Assembly: GCF_028066395.1 (NCBI RefSeq)
Contig: NZ_JALCBM010000017.1
Span: 12,113-53,972, forward strand
Source of the DNA: Ruegeria sp.
GTDB lineage: Bacteria; Pseudomonadota; Alphaproteobacteria; Rhodobacterales; Rhodobacteraceae
Direction of reading: 5' to 3'
Length of the DNA stretch: 41,860 nt
Shown here: in pieces, positions 33,285 to 40,566 of the stretch
Position numbering within the stretch: the first letter of the stretch is position 1
Layout: each line of letters begins with the position of its first letter
Notes under the pieces: model-generated
What the model was told of the DNA's origin: nothing
Seen by the model: only the letters and a program-made list of their open reading frames with translations
Database searches by the model: none
Program-made: the position numbers and the translations under genes

Positions 33285-33300
33285 TTACGTTTATTTTAAC
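33285..33300. promoter_or_regulatory. CtrA-like box between fliK and flgJ
   Basis: TTAC, seven bases, TTAAC: one mismatch from the CtrA consensus TTAA-N7-TTAAC. It lies in the 111-base gap shared by the divergent fliK-flgD and flgJ-flgN units. CtrA controls motility genes in Rhodobacteraceae, so the location is apt. Predicted only. Confidence 0.5.
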
Positions 33301-33349
33301 TGCTTTCCTCTTTGATCATGAAAGTTCGAAGCAATTTTCGGAGAACCCG

Positions 33350-33625
33350 ATGAAGATTTCCGCCACCACACCCACCGCCCCTCTGTCCTCGGCAGATACA
33401 CAACTGAAAGCCGCCGCGGTCGAGCTTGAGGCGACGTTTCTGGCCGAAATGCTGAAATCCGCCGGGCTGGGCAAGGCGCGCAATTCCTTTGGGGGTGGCG
33501 CGGGTGAAGATCAGTTCGCCTCGATTCTGGTGCAGCATCAGGCGCGGCAGCTTGCGCAATCCGGCGGCATCGGCCTGTCCGAAACCCTGTTTACTGCAAT
33601 GACGGAGAAAACCCATGCAGAATGA
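33350..33625 (+). CDS. Rod-binding protein (FlgJ N-terminal type)
   Basis: A 91-residue protein consisting only of the rod-binding domain: LKAAAVELEATFLAEMLKSAG, then the glycine-rich GKARNSFGGGAGEDQFASILVQ and ARQLAQSGGIGLSETLF. It lacks the muramidase half of enterobacterial FlgJ, as usual in alphaproteobacteria, where a separate lytic enzyme opens the wall. It helps rod assembly in the periplasm. GGAG seven bases before ATG; its end overlaps flgN by 11 bases. Confidence 0.85.
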   Translation: MKISATTPTAPLSSADTQLKAAAVELEATFLAEMLKSAGLGKARNSFGGGAGEDQFASILVQHQARQLAQSGGIGLSETLFTAMTEKTHAE

Positions 33626-33962
33626 TCTGATCAAAGCGCTGGAAGAGGTTCTGGATCTGGAACGCGCAGCGCTGGTCGAAGGTGATCTGGATCGCCTTGG
33701 CAATACCGCGCCGGAAAAGGAAAAACTGATCGGTGCGATCAACGAACTTCAGGTGCTGGACAGTCAGGACCTGATCCGGGTGCAGCAGAAGGTCGAGCGC
33801 AATCAGACCCTGCTCAACAGCGCAGCCGACGGGATTCGCGCGGTGGCTAACCGCATGTCCGAACTGCGCCGCGTTCGGCAGGAATTCAGCACCTATGACG
33901 CTGCCGGTCAGCGAAACGGGTTTGCGGTGCGCGGCAAGGCCAAGCTGGAAAAACGCGCCTGA
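33615..33962 (+). CDS. flgN: FlgN-family flagellar export chaperone
   Basis: A 115-residue helical protein, MQNDLIKALEEVLDLERAAL and LRRVRQEFSTYDAAGQRN, matching FlgN, the cytosolic chaperone for the hook-filament junction proteins FlgK and FlgL. Position in a flagellar cluster, length and the coiled, charged composition agree. Its ribosome site (GGAG) lies within the end of the flgJ-like gene and the two overlap by 11 bases. Confidence 0.78.
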   Translation: MQNDLIKALEEVLDLERAALVEGDLDRLGNTAPEKEKLIGAINELQVLDSQDLIRVQQKVERNQTLLNSAADGIRAVANRMSELRRVRQEFSTYDAAGQRNGFAVRGKAKLEKRA

Positions 33963-34134
33963 TGTCGCCGGTTGAATCAAATGCGATCTTTCCGGTTGGG
34001 GCGTCTTAGCACTCCGTTAGGAGATGGCGGTCAAAGGTAGCCCTGCACTTGGAAAACGGGTGGCGCGCTGACCGTCAGGTACAACGCAGATGTCAGAACG
34101 ACAGAATGCCTGTCCGTCGGGCGGGACCAACATG

Positions 34135-34151
34135 GGCGTCAAACGCGCCCG
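34135..34151 (+). promoter_or_regulatory. Small hairpin in the flagellin leader
   Basis: GGGCG (34135-34139) pairs with CGCCC (34147-34151) around a 7-base loop, ending nine bases before the AAGGA ribosome site of fliC. It lies in the 210-base stretch 33963-34172, which otherwise shows no gene; no sigma28 or sigma54 promoter was convincing there. FlbT, encoded downstream, is known in Caulobacter to act on flagellin leaders. Confidence 0.4.
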
Positions 34152-34172
34152 AACTCAAGAAGGATGACATAA

Positions 34173-35390
34173 ATGTCCAGCATTCTGACAAACAATGGCG
34201 CAATGGTTGCGCTGCAGACCCTGAAATCGGTCAACAAAAACCTCGAGATGACCCAGAACGCGATCTCGACTGGTAAGGACGTCGCCACGGCCAAGGACAA
34301 TTCGGCCGTTTGGGCGATTTCCAAGGTGATGGAATCCGATGTGCAGGGGTTCAACGCCATCAAGGACAGCCTGGCACTGGGTGAATCGACGGTTGCGGTG
34401 GCGCGGAACGCGTCCGAGACCGTGACTGACCTGCTGACTCAGATGAAAGAAAAAATCGTTGCCGCGCAGGAAGACAACGTTGATCGGGGTAAGATCAATG
34501 ACGATGTAAGCGCGCTGAAGGACCAGATTGAATCGGTTGTAGGTGCAGCGCAGTTCAACGGTCTCAATCTGGTCAATGGTGGCTCTGGGGCAACCGTTCT
34601 GTCGTCACTGGATCGTGACAACAACGGGAACGTGACTGCATCCTCCATCAACGTATCGGCCCAGAACCTGTCGACCGGTGGTTACACTGCCGCAGATGTT
34701 TTCACGGGTACTGACGGCGTAACGGCAGACGTTGCTGATGCGTTTGGCTTCTCCCTCGACGGGAATGGCGGTAGCGATGACGTCGGAAGTATTGTGATTG
34801 CCGATCCGGGGACTCTGGCTGCAGGCGATACCTTCAGCATCCGGCTGGGTGACGAAGAGGTGTCGTACACTGTGCGAGCGGAAGACATCGCCGGTAGCAA
34901 TGCGCCCGAAGAAATCATTGCCGCCGGTTTGAAAACCGCTATCGAGGCTTCGGATGCCAATGTGTCGGTGGTTTATGATCCGGGCACAAACGCTGCGCAG
35001 CTCGACATTACCAATGAAGGGTCGGACTCGCTGCAAATCAGCGGACAGTTCGCAAATGCGAACTCTGGTGGCTTGGGAGCCTTGGCGTCGATTGACGTTT
35101 CGACCGATGCGGGCGCCGCAGCTGCGCTTGGCGCCATCGAAGGGCTGATTGATACCGCCATTGACGCATCGGCTGCCTTTGGTTCGGCGCAGGGCCGGAT
35201 TGAGACCCAGAAGGATTTCATTTCGAACCTGACCGACTCGTTCAAATCCGGCATCGGCTCGCTGGTGGATGCGGATATGGAAGAGACCTCGGCCCGTTTG
35301 CAGGCGCTGCAGGTTCAGCAGCAGCTGGCCACCCAGTCGCTGTCGATCGCCAACCAGGCGCCGCAGTCGATCCTGTCGCTGTTCCGGTAA
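34173..35390 (+). CDS. fliC: Flagellin
   Basis: A 405-residue filament protein. The conserved N-terminal D0/D1 region runs MSSILTNNGAMVALQTLKSV through AAQFNGLNLVNGG (about residue 145), and the C-terminal D1/D0 region from GRIETQKDFISNLTDSFKSG to QSLSIANQAPQSILSLFR. The middle 150-300 is a variable surface domain rich in Asp, Asn, Thr and Ser. There are no cysteines. It is secreted by the flagellar apparatus without a signal peptide. AAGGA at 34161-34165 sets the start. A 12-bp hairpin separates it from flaF, and FlbT and FlaF below control its synthesis. Confidence 0.97.
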   Translation: MSSILTNNGAMVALQTLKSVNKNLEMTQNAISTGKDVATAKDNSAVWAISKVMESDVQGFNAIKDSLALGESTVAVARNASETVTDLLTQMKEKIVAAQEDNVDRGKINDDVSALKDQIESVVGAAQFNGLNLVNGGSGATVLSSLDRDNNGNVTASSINVSAQNLSTGGYTAADVFTGTDGVTADVADAFGFSLDGNGGSDDVGSIVIADPGTLAAGDTFSIRLGDEEVSYTVRAEDIAGSNAPEEIIAAGLKTAIEASDANVSVVYDPGTNAAQLDITNEGSDSLQISGQFANANSGGLGALASIDVSTDAGAAAALGAIEGLIDTAIDASAAFGSAQGRIETQKDFISNLTDSFKSGIGSLVDADMEETSARLQALQVQQQLATQSLSIANQAPQSILSLFR

Positions 35391-35401
35391 ATCTGAAACC
35401 C

Positions 35402-35430
35402 GACCGGGGCGCGGTTTTCGCGCCCCGGTC
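35402..35430 (+). terminator. Strong GC hairpin between fliC and flaF
   Basis: GACCGGGGCGCG (35402-35413) and its exact complement (35419-35430) form a perfect 12-bp stem with the loop GTTTT, 11 bases after the fliC stop. No T run follows, so it is more likely a partial terminator or a 3'-end stabiliser of the flagellin message than a full stop. Confidence 0.7.
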
Positions 35431-35465
35431 CTGACCGCCCAGTGACGACCTTGGAAGGATTACAA

Positions 35466-35840
35466 GTGACACCGCAAACGCTTGCCCAACGCGCCTATGC
35501 GCAAACCGCCGCGCCGACCCGCACTCCGCGTGACACGGAATACGAAGCGATCTCGAAAATTACACGCCGTCTCAAGGCGGCGGCGGCCCGGAAATCCACG
35601 GATTTTGCGGCGTTTGTTCAGGCTTTGCATGAAAACCGGCGCTTGTGGAGCGTGCTGGCAACCGGTGTGACGGATTCGGATAACGCGTTGCCGAATGAAT
35701 TGCGGGCGCGGATTTTCTATCTGGCGGAATTCACCGAATTGCACAGCAGTCAGGTTCTTGGCAACAACGCCACAGTTGAGCCCCTGCTCGATATCAACAC
35801 GGCGGTTCTGCGCGGTTTGCGCCAGATGAGGGCCACCTGA
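35466..35840 (+). CDS. flaF: Flagellar biosynthesis regulator FlaF
   Basis: A 124-residue cytosolic protein of the FlaF family, needed for flagellin secretion and translation in Caulobacter. Conserved parts are AQRAYAQTAAPTRTPRDTEYEAISKITRRL (residues 6-35), RRLWSVLATGVTDSDNALPNELRARIFYLAEFT and INTAVLRGLRQM. The GTG at 35466 follows GGAAGGA at a six-base distance and is preferred to a GTG at 35442. Its stop overlaps the flbT ATG (TGATG). It works as a pair with FlbT. Confidence 0.93.
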   Translation: MTPQTLAQRAYAQTAAPTRTPRDTEYEAISKITRRLKAAAARKSTDFAAFVQALHENRRLWSVLATGVTDSDNALPNELRARIFYLAEFTELHSSQVLGNNATVEPLLDINTAVLRGLRQMRAT

Positions 35841-36241
35841 TGAGCGGCTTGGTTCTGAAACTTGCACCCAAGGAGCGGGTGCTGATCAACGGCGTGGTGA
35901 TCGAAAACGGAGATCGCCGCAGCCGGTTTTCAATCATGACACCAGAAGCCAACGTGTTACGCCTGCGTGACGCGATCCATCCGGAAGAAGTCAATACCCC
36001 GGTTCGCCGTGTCTGTTATGCCGCTCAGTTGGTGTTGTCAGGCGATACCGATCCAGACAATGCACGTCAGCAGTTGCTGCGCCGGGTTGAGGAACTGAGT
36101 CAGGTCTTCACCGATCCTGACAGCCGACGTGTTCTGACTGAAGCAACCGAAGCTCTGGTGGCTGAACAGTATTACAAATGCCTCAAATCCCTGCGATCCT
36201 TGTTGCCGCGTGAGGAACGTCTGATGGCGTATCGGCAATGA
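35840..36241 (+). CDS. flbT: Flagellin mRNA regulator FlbT
   Basis: A 133-residue FlbT protein: LVLKLAPKERVLINGVVIENGD, RSRFSIMTPEANVLRLRDAI and EQYYKCLKSLRSLLPREE are family blocks. In Caulobacter FlbT binds the flagellin leader and promotes its decay until the hook is complete. It overlaps flaF by one base and the DUF1217 gene by four, so the three are coupled. Its likely target here is the fliC leader with the hairpin at 34135-34151. Confidence 0.94.
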   Translation: MSGLVLKLAPKERVLINGVVIENGDRRSRFSIMTPEANVLRLRDAIHPEEVNTPVRRVCYAAQLVLSGDTDPDNARQQLLRRVEELSQVFTDPDSRRVLTEATEALVAEQYYKCLKSLRSLLPREERLMAYRQ

Positions 36242-37029
36242 CCTATCAGCCGGTCATACCAACCGGCGGGGTGGCTGGCTGGCGGTTCTTGCAGCGCACT
36301 TATGACACCCAGTTGGAAAGCTTTTCCACGTCCAATGTCAATCAACGGGAAACGCAGTATTTTCTGGACAATATTGGCAAGGTGGACAGTGCCGAGGATC
36401 TGGTCTCGGACAGGCGGCTCTTGCAGGTTGCGTTGGGGGCCTTTGGTCTGGAGGAGGATATCAACAACCGCTACTTCATCCAAAAGATACTGTCTGACGG
36501 AACCCAGGCTGACGATGCGCTGGCCAACCGGTTGGCCGACAGCCGGTATAGCGCCTTCGCGGATGCGTTTGGATTCGGTCCGGGGGATACGCCCAAAACC
36601 GGATCGTCTGCCGAAATGGAGAAGATCGTGCAGGACAACCTTGTTGCCGGGTTTGAAATCGCCGTGGGCGAAAGCGACGACTCCATGCGCATTGCTCTTT
36701 ATACCCAACATACGCTGAGCGAACTTGCGGCAGGGGACGGGACTGAGGATGCCAAGTGGTTTGAGCTGATGAGCCTGCCACCGCTGCGCAGTATGATGGA
36801 AACAGCACTGGGTCTGCCTTCATCCTTTGCCCAACTGGATATCGACAAACAGTTGGAGGTTTTCAAGGACAAGCTGTCCCGCGCGACCGGCTCGGGTGAT
36901 CTTTCACAGTTCACCGACCCGGAAGCGGTCGCGGATTTGACGGATCGATATTTGGCCCGCGACCAGATCAATCAGCTTCAGAGCACGATCTCCCCTGCGC
37001 AGACAGCATTGATCCTGCTGGGCGGGTAA
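36238..37029 (+). CDS. DUF1217 flagellar-cluster protein
   Basis: A 263-residue helical protein matching DUF1217, a family found in alphaproteobacterial flagellar loci. It begins MTYQPVIPTGGVAGWRFLQRT and continues with SNVNQRETQYFLDNI, LVSDRRLLQVALGAFGLEED and RYSAFADAFGFG; the C-terminal half ends DQINQLQSTISPAQTALILL. No signal peptide or membrane helix. The role is unproven; location suggests a structural or assembly part. It overlaps flbT by four bases and is the last gene of the plus-strand flagellar unit. Confidence 0.85.
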   Translation: MTYQPVIPTGGVAGWRFLQRTYDTQLESFSTSNVNQRETQYFLDNIGKVDSAEDLVSDRRLLQVALGAFGLEEDINNRYFIQKILSDGTQADDALANRLADSRYSAFADAFGFGPGDTPKTGSSAEMEKIVQDNLVAGFEIAVGESDDSMRIALYTQHTLSELAAGDGTEDAKWFELMSLPPLRSMMETALGLPSSFAQLDIDKQLEVFKDKLSRATGSGDLSQFTDPEAVADLTDRYLARDQINQLQSTISPAQTALILLGG

Positions 37030-37148
37030 CCGCGTTGTGCGGCGGTCTGGTTGATGTCTTTAGCGATGCTTCCCCATGGTTCAACCGGGCCAAGGATATG
37101 GCCTGCGCCGGAACCTCGCCAGAACCGGGTCAAAGGTTCCAGACCGGC

Positions 37149-38720
37149 TCAGGCGTCCAGGGCTGCATCCGCCGCTGTCCGCAGTGCGAAGCATGTCAGC
37201 GGGTTGGAGACGTTGCGCAGTTTGACAGGACCTAACGGCACAGTGTTTTCGCAGGCCGGTTCGATATCTTCGGACACGGCGATCCGATACCCGGTGGATT
37301 TGCTGTATTCCCCCAGACGCGCCGCGATATTGGCGGCCTGTCCGATCACCGTGAAATCCAGCCGCTCACGCGAGCCGACATTGCCATAGGTCACCCGGCC
37401 ATAGGCCAGCCCGATCGAGCAATCGCAGTGGTGATCCAGCCCGGACTGGCGCAGCTCGGCCAGACGCTCGACAATCTCAATCGCAGTGCGTTGCGCGTTC
37501 CAGCGGGCCTTTGTGGCGTCATCACCGGCCGGAAAGACCGCCAGAACAGCGTCGCCGATGAATTTCAGAACCTCTCCGTCATTGTCATGGACGATGCCCG
37601 ACACCGTTTCGAAAAAGGCGTTCAGGACGTTGATGTATTCTCCGCGACCCAGTTGTTCCTCTAACGCGGTTGAATTGCGCAGATCGCAGAACATGATCGC
37701 GGCATCAATATCGTCCCCATCGCCGCGTCGGATCTCACCGCCCAGAACGCGTGCGCCGGAACGTTTGCCAACGTAGGTCTCTAGCAAAACCTGCGCGTTT
37801 TCGCGCTGCATGAAGACCTCATAGAACCGGGCGATCACGGCGGAACATTCAAAGACCAATCCCAGATTTTCTGTGGTGAATCCATCGGGGTGATCACAGG
37901 TCAGCGTCAAAACGTTGGTGCGCCCATCTGAGAACCGCAGCGGCATGGCGACGTAGTCGGTGGCGCCTTTGGCCCGCAACTCCCCCATGATGGGAAAGCT
38001 GTTATGAGGGTTGTCGTCGTTCAGCCGTTGCCGCACGCCGCCCAGCCCGTTTGAGACATGGCGCAGCGGGCTGTTGATAAAGGCCGGGTGGTCGTAGATT
38101 TCATAGGTTGGCGCGTGGGTCGAAATCTCGGCAGCGCCCTTTTCCCAGATGTAATGCTTGCCCGCGATCAAAGGATGCAGCGACCAGGCCAGAATGCTGA
38201 GGCGCTGAATGGCGATGCCGTGTTCCAGCATCTTTTCCGCCAGCGCCTTGGTGAACGCTTCGGGCGTCTGAGAGTCCGAGGCGCCGCGCATCAACCAGTC
38301 GATCAGAGGGCCGCTGATATTGCCGTCATCGGGATCGCGCAGTTGATTGTCACCCAGATCGGTATGGGTGAAGGCGCCGGGCATGAACCCGATATGACCC
38401 TGAATGGCGGCGCTTTCGGGCAGGGCGTCCTGATAGGCCCAGATCGAATTGGCCAGCCGTTCGCCGGGCAGGTCGATGTCGTGATAGGTGGCCGTGCCCT
38501 TGAAGGGGCAGAAGGTCTGCAAATCCGTTTCGGGGCCAAGATCAACGCAAACATCCGCGCGCGGCACGTAGATCGTGGGCGGCAGGCGCGTCTCATACAT
38601 GACCTTGGCGTTTTCGCTTTCCGCCAGCAGGATGTCGCCACGAAAGATCGCGATGCGGCCTGTCAGCCGCTCGACCGAGATTCCGTAGCCTTTCAGATCA
38701 GGTGTGGCATGGATATTCAT
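37149..38720 (-). CDS. DUF427 domain fused to a class III adenylate cyclase
   Basis: A 523-residue multidomain protein. Residues 1-125 are a DUF427 domain (GRIAIFRGDILLAESENAKV, YVPRADV, FCPFKGTATYHDI, AIWAY-type NSIWAYQDA). Residues 140-310 resemble the sensor-like region of alphaproteobacterial cyclases (LSILAWSLHPLIAGKHYIWE; a GAF-like core with DYVAMPLRFSDGR). Residues 335-510 are the catalytic domain: metal-binding D346 (FCDLRNST) and D390 (KFIGDAV), adenine-selecting K386 and D455/T457 (LDFTVIG), and transition-state N464 and R468 (ANIAARL). All key residues are present, so it should make cAMP. No membrane helix is seen. GGGAGG precedes ATG. Confidence 0.88.
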   Translation of the reverse strand: MNIHATPDLKGYGISVERLTGRIAIFRGDILLAESENAKVMYETRLPPTIYVPRADVCVDLGPETDLQTFCPFKGTATYHDIDLPGERLANSIWAYQDALPESAAIQGHIGFMPGAFTHTDLGDNQLRDPDDGNISGPLIDWLMRGASDSQTPEAFTKALAEKMLEHGIAIQRLSILAWSLHPLIAGKHYIWEKGAAEISTHAPTYEIYDHPAFINSPLRHVSNGLGGVRQRLNDDNPHNSFPIMGELRAKGATDYVAMPLRFSDGRTNVLTLTCDHPDGFTTENLGLVFECSAVIARFYEVFMQRENAQVLLETYVGKRSGARVLGGEIRRGDGDDIDAAIMFCDLRNSTALEEQLGRGEYINVLNAFFETVSGIVHDNDGEVLKFIGDAVLAVFPAGDDATKARWNAQRTAIEIVERLAELRQSGLDHHCDCSIGLAYGRVTYGNVGSRERLDFTVIGQAANIAARLGEYSKSTGYRIAVSEDIEPACENTVPLGPVKLRNVSNPLTCFALRTAADAALDA

Positions 38721-38787
38721 GGGCCGCCTCCCGTGCCAAGGGTCCTTATAGGATGGGCCCTGATGGGAAATTTTCCAAGCCCCCCGC

Positions 38788-38803
38788 CGCGCAAAATTGC
38801 GCG
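38788..38803. repeat. Small palindrome in the gap between the membrane winged-helix and cyclase genes
   Basis: CGCGCAA and TTGCGCG flank AA, a 7-bp perfect inverted repeat located 11 bases beyond the stop of the minus-strand winged-helix gene. There is no T run, so it is at best a weak terminator; it could also be an operator for the cyclase gene. Confidence 0.35.
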
Positions 38804-38813
38804 AGGGTGCGGG

Positions 38814-39515
38814 TCAGATCATCTGAATCACGTCTTTTTCGATGGACAGCATATAACCCTTTTTGGCGATGTTCTTGACCAACAGCTCGCTGACCATCTG
38901 GTTGCCCAAAGCGTCCCGCAGGCGTTTGATCCGCGTTGCTCCGGCGGCCTCGTCACAATCGGCGGCGTCGCGGCCGGAAATCATCGCCTCGATCTGCGCG
39001 CCCGACAGCACCTCGTCATCCAGACGGGATTCGGCCAGAATCGACAGGGTTTCAATCGCCGCCGGGGTCAGTTTGAAATCCATGTTGTTGAGGTAAACGG
39101 TATTCTCCTCGCGGCTGATCAGCAGCGAGGTCACCTGAATCCCCGTCCGCTCAATCTGCGCCATACGGCGGTTCAACATCACCAGCATCACCAAAAACAC
39201 CAGCGCGGCGACCAGCATGGCGCTGGCAAAAACCAGCAGCACGAAGATGACCATGCGATAGCTGGACAGCGTGTCGGCAAAGGCGGTGCCGGACTGGGCC
39301 AGAATCTCCAACAGGCGGATTTCGGTTTGCGAGGTCAGGTCAGCCTCGACAAACAGCCGCTCGACCCGGGCGTTGAAAGCGTTGGCGTCGGGCAGGGTCC
39401 AGAACAGAAAGGCAGCGGCGGTGACCAGAATGGCCACAATCACGGCGATCCCCGCACCGACCAGTCGCACCCCGGACCGGCGGGCTTCAGAAACGGAGAT
39501 AGAATTTTCCGGCAT
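38814..39515 (-). CDS. Membrane-anchored winged-helix transcriptional regulator (ToxR-like domain, C-terminal)
   Basis: A 233-residue protein with helix TM1 (17-39, VRLVGAGIAVIVAILVTAAA onward), a short external loop (about 40-86), helix TM2 (88-114) and a cytosolic C-terminal domain (about 125-228). That domain fits an OmpR/ToxR winged helix: beta strands TVYLNNMDFKLT, helix AAIETLSILAES, then RIKRLRDALGNQ (recognition helix) and the wing VKNIAKKGYML. The order is reversed compared with ToxR/CadC, where the DNA-binding domain precedes one membrane helix. It overlaps the upstream small secreted-protein gene by 29 bases. AAGGAAGG precedes ATG. Direct DNA binding is inferred. Confidence 0.75.
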   Translation of the reverse strand: MPENSISVSEARRSGVRLVGAGIAVIVAILVTAAAFLFWTLPDANAFNARVERLFVEADLTSQTEIRLLEILAQSGTAFADTLSSYRMVIFVLLVFASAMLVAALVFLVMLVMLNRRMAQIERTGIQVTSLLISREENTVYLNNMDFKLTPAAIETLSILAESRLDDEVLSGAQIEAMISGRDAADCDEAAGATRIKRLRDALGNQMVSELLVKNIAKKGYMLSIEKDVIQMI

Positions 39516-39774
39516 TGGCCTTCCTTTTACCCAACCCTTCCGGTCCGAACACGGACATCACGTTCAGCAAGGTCCAGCCCGAGGCCCGCAGGCGCTGGGC
39601 GACCTCTTGGCTGGCCGCCCCCTTATTGCAGTTCGACACCTGCATGACGCCGTAATGCAGGCGCAGCGGGTTGTCCTGCTTGGCCTTGTAATCGGCATAG
39701 CAATCCGCTGCCGACGCGGCCGAGCTGACCGATATCAGGCCCGCAATGGCCAGAGAAGAGAGGATCTGTTTCAT
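39487..39774 (-). CDS. Small secreted protein coupled to the membrane regulator
   Basis: A 95-residue protein with a signal peptide (MKQILSSLAIAGLISVSSA, then ASAADCYADY). The mature chain of about 72 residues has two cysteines (DCYADYKAKQDNPLRLHYG and VSNCNKGAAS) and ends KRKANAGKFYLRF. I do not recognise a family. The ATG at 39774 is chosen because AGGAT precedes it and it opens the signal peptide; one at 39792 adds six residues. The long overlap with the membrane winged-helix gene implies coupled translation, and the protein might act as its periplasmic partner or signal. Confidence 0.7.
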   Translation of the reverse strand: MKQILSSLAIAGLISVSSAASAADCYADYKAKQDNPLRLHYGVMQVSNCNKGAASQEVAQRLRASGWTLLNVMSVFGPEGLGKRKANAGKFYLRF

Positions 39775-39802
39775 AGGCCGCATCCTGCGCATGGCTGGCG
39801 CC

Positions 39803-39863
39803 GATATTCAATAACTTAAGGGGTCCGGGCCACCTGATATTCGATAACAAGGGCGCGTTATTG
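39803..39863. promoter_or_regulatory. Repeated GATATTC(A/G)ATAAC motifs in a divergent gap
   Basis: GATATTCAATAAC (39803-39815) and GATATTCGATAAC (39836-39848) match at 12 of 13 bases, starts 33 bp apart, about three helical turns. GTTATTG at 39857-39863 repeats the CAATAAC part in the opposite direction. They lie between the minus-strand small secreted-protein gene and the plus-strand His-rich gene. Tandem direct repeats are the usual target form for OmpR/ToxR-type winged helices. Confidence 0.6.
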
Positions 39864-39950
39864 CTTGTCTGAGGGGGGTGGCCCCAGGTTGAGGGCATCA
39901 CTTTTGCGGTTCCTCGCTGGATCGCCGCTCCATAGGAAAGGACAAACCTC

Positions 39951-40454
39951 ATGCACCGGAAATTCATTGCCCTGATCGTTGCCACCGCCGTCGCCGTAAC
40001 CGGCATCTCGACCACACAGGCCCGTGCGGCGGATACCGGGGATATTCTGGGCGGGCTGGCTGCGATTGCGATCATTGGCGCGGCGGTCAATCATTATAAC
40101 AAGGAAAAGCGCAAGGATCGTGTGACCCGTCATCAGAATCATATCCATGCGCGGCCCAAACCCCATCGCCCCCACAAGCCGCATGTGTATCAACCGCACG
40201 GTCATAAGCCGCATGTCCGTCCGCTGCCGCCGCATGTGGCGCGCTACAACCTGCCGCATAAATGCCTGCGCACCTTTGACGCCTATTCCCCGCGTCACCA
40301 ACTGCTGGCGCCGAAATGCCTGAAGAAGCATTACAAACATGCCAACAGCCTGCCCCATCAATGCAAGGTCGGTTTCTGGAACGGCAAAAAGGTCAAGCGG
40401 GCCTATGAACCCGCCTGCCTGCGCCAGCAAGGATACCGCGTGGTTTACCAGTAA
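39951..40454 (+). CDS. Exported His/Pro/Lys-rich basic protein
   Basis: A 167-residue protein with a signal peptide ([20 protein letters not shown], ending near TTQARA). A short hydrophobic stretch follows ([18 protein letters not shown]), then a segment dense in His, Pro and basic residues (about 60-100, e.g. [20 protein letters not shown]), and a C-terminal part with four cysteines ([31 protein letters not shown]). The His cluster suggests binding of Zn, Cu or Ni, and the cysteines suggest two disulfides; both are inference. Family unknown to me. AGGAAAGGA precedes the ATG. It may be regulated with the divergent gene pair. Confidence 0.72.
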   Translation: MHRKFIALIVATAVAVTGISTTQARAADTGDILGGLAAIAIIGAAVNHYNKEKRKDRVTRHQNHIHARPKPHRPHKPHVYQPHGHKPHVRPLPPHVARYNLPHKCLRTFDAYSPRHQLLAPKCLKKHYKHANSLPHQCKVGFWNGKKVKRAYEPACLRQQGYRVVYQ

Positions 40455-40497
40455 TCGGATGTCGAGCAGGAGCAGCGCCAGCAGAAGCGCTGCGCCG

Positions 40498-40534
40498 GAG
40501 AGGGGGTGCCGTGTGCCACCCCCTCTCTCTTTTT
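40498..40534 (+). terminator. Rho-independent terminator of the His-rich protein gene
   Basis: GAGAGGGGGTG (40498-40508) pairs exactly with CACCCCCTCTC (40517-40527) around an 8-base loop, followed by TCTTTTT. It starts 43 bases after the stop and separates the gene from rnhB. Confidence 0.9.
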
Positions 40535-40566
40535 GTCTTGCGGTAGGGGGCGAAACGCGGTTTGCC

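Noticed and set aside
37110-37140. GGAACC ... GGTTCC repeat after the DUF1217 gene as a terminator
   Set aside because: The arms are only six bases, the loop is long and no T run follows on either strand.
38058-39647. A 529-codon open frame on the plus strand across the cyclase and winged-helix genes
   Set aside because: It spans two well-supported minus-strand genes and their gap, has low-information composition and no ribosome site.
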